Positions 6,420 through 6,423 of a stretch of 6,423 nt of DNA are shown one piece after another. Origin of the DNA: an uncultured Eubacteriales bacterium. GTDB lineage: Bacteria; Bacillota; Clostridia; Monoglobales; Firm-18. Position 1 is the first letter of the stretch, and the number at the start of each line of letters is the position of its first letter. The stretch lies in contig CAJLYO010000104.1 of NCBI GenBank assembly GCA_905210885.1, positions 1-6,423 on the forward strand. The letters are read 5' to 3'. The position numbers were made by a program, and so were the translations under genes. The notes under the pieces are model-generated. The model did not search any database, was not told the origin of the DNA, and saw only the letters and a list, made by a program, of their open reading frames with translations.

Positions 6420-6423
6420 TAAC

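Noticed and set aside
6381..6423. Possible riboswitch or structured leader before nifS
   Set aside because: Only 43 bases are visible, and the probable transcript leader is about 25-30 nt with no evident stem.

Overview
The window reads as ordinary chromosomal DNA of a low-to-middle GC member of the Bacillota, most likely a clostridial lineage. The protein styles support this: a PcrA-type helicase with a C-terminal Tudor-like domain, a nifS-nifU-mnmA cluster of the clostridial kind, a NifU with a Cys/His-rich tail, and strong GGAGG-like ribosome binding sites. The placement is from sequence style only; no search was run. I see no rRNA or tRNA gene, CRISPR array, insertion sequence or phage gene.

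Left part, + strand (1-1506). The window opens inside an ORF that appears chimeric. Its first ~24 visible residues look like TsaB (tRNA t6A synthesis), and the rest looks like the C-terminal half of a YdcF/DUF218 protein. After 22 bp comes a complete M20-family amidohydrolase of the IAA-amino-acid/hippurate hydrolase type.

Centre (1507-1576). A 70-bp convergent gap holds a perfect 15-bp stem with a 4-nt loop and A/T flanks, which should act as a bidirectional intrinsic terminator for both gene groups.

Right part, - strand (6423 down to 1577). A compact four-gene unit is transcribed leftward in the order nifS/iscS-type cysteine desulfurase, nifU/iscU-type scaffold, mnmA, pcrA. The junctions are a 2-nt gap, an 8-nt overlap and another 8-nt overlap. 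A perfect TATAAT lies just upstream of nifS at the window edge. The first three genes form a sulfur pathway: the desulfurase makes persulfide from cysteine, the scaffold uses it for Fe-S clusters, and MnmA uses it to thiolate U34 of Lys/Glu/Gln tRNAs. The DNA helicase at the end has no obvious link to sulfur chemistry but is tightly coupled by position.

No gene-free stretch exceeds 70 bp. I do not see an undescribed system here. The observations most worth checking are the TsaB/YdcF chimera at the left edge, the metal-ligand-rich NifU tail and the overlap-coupled mnmA-pcrA junction.
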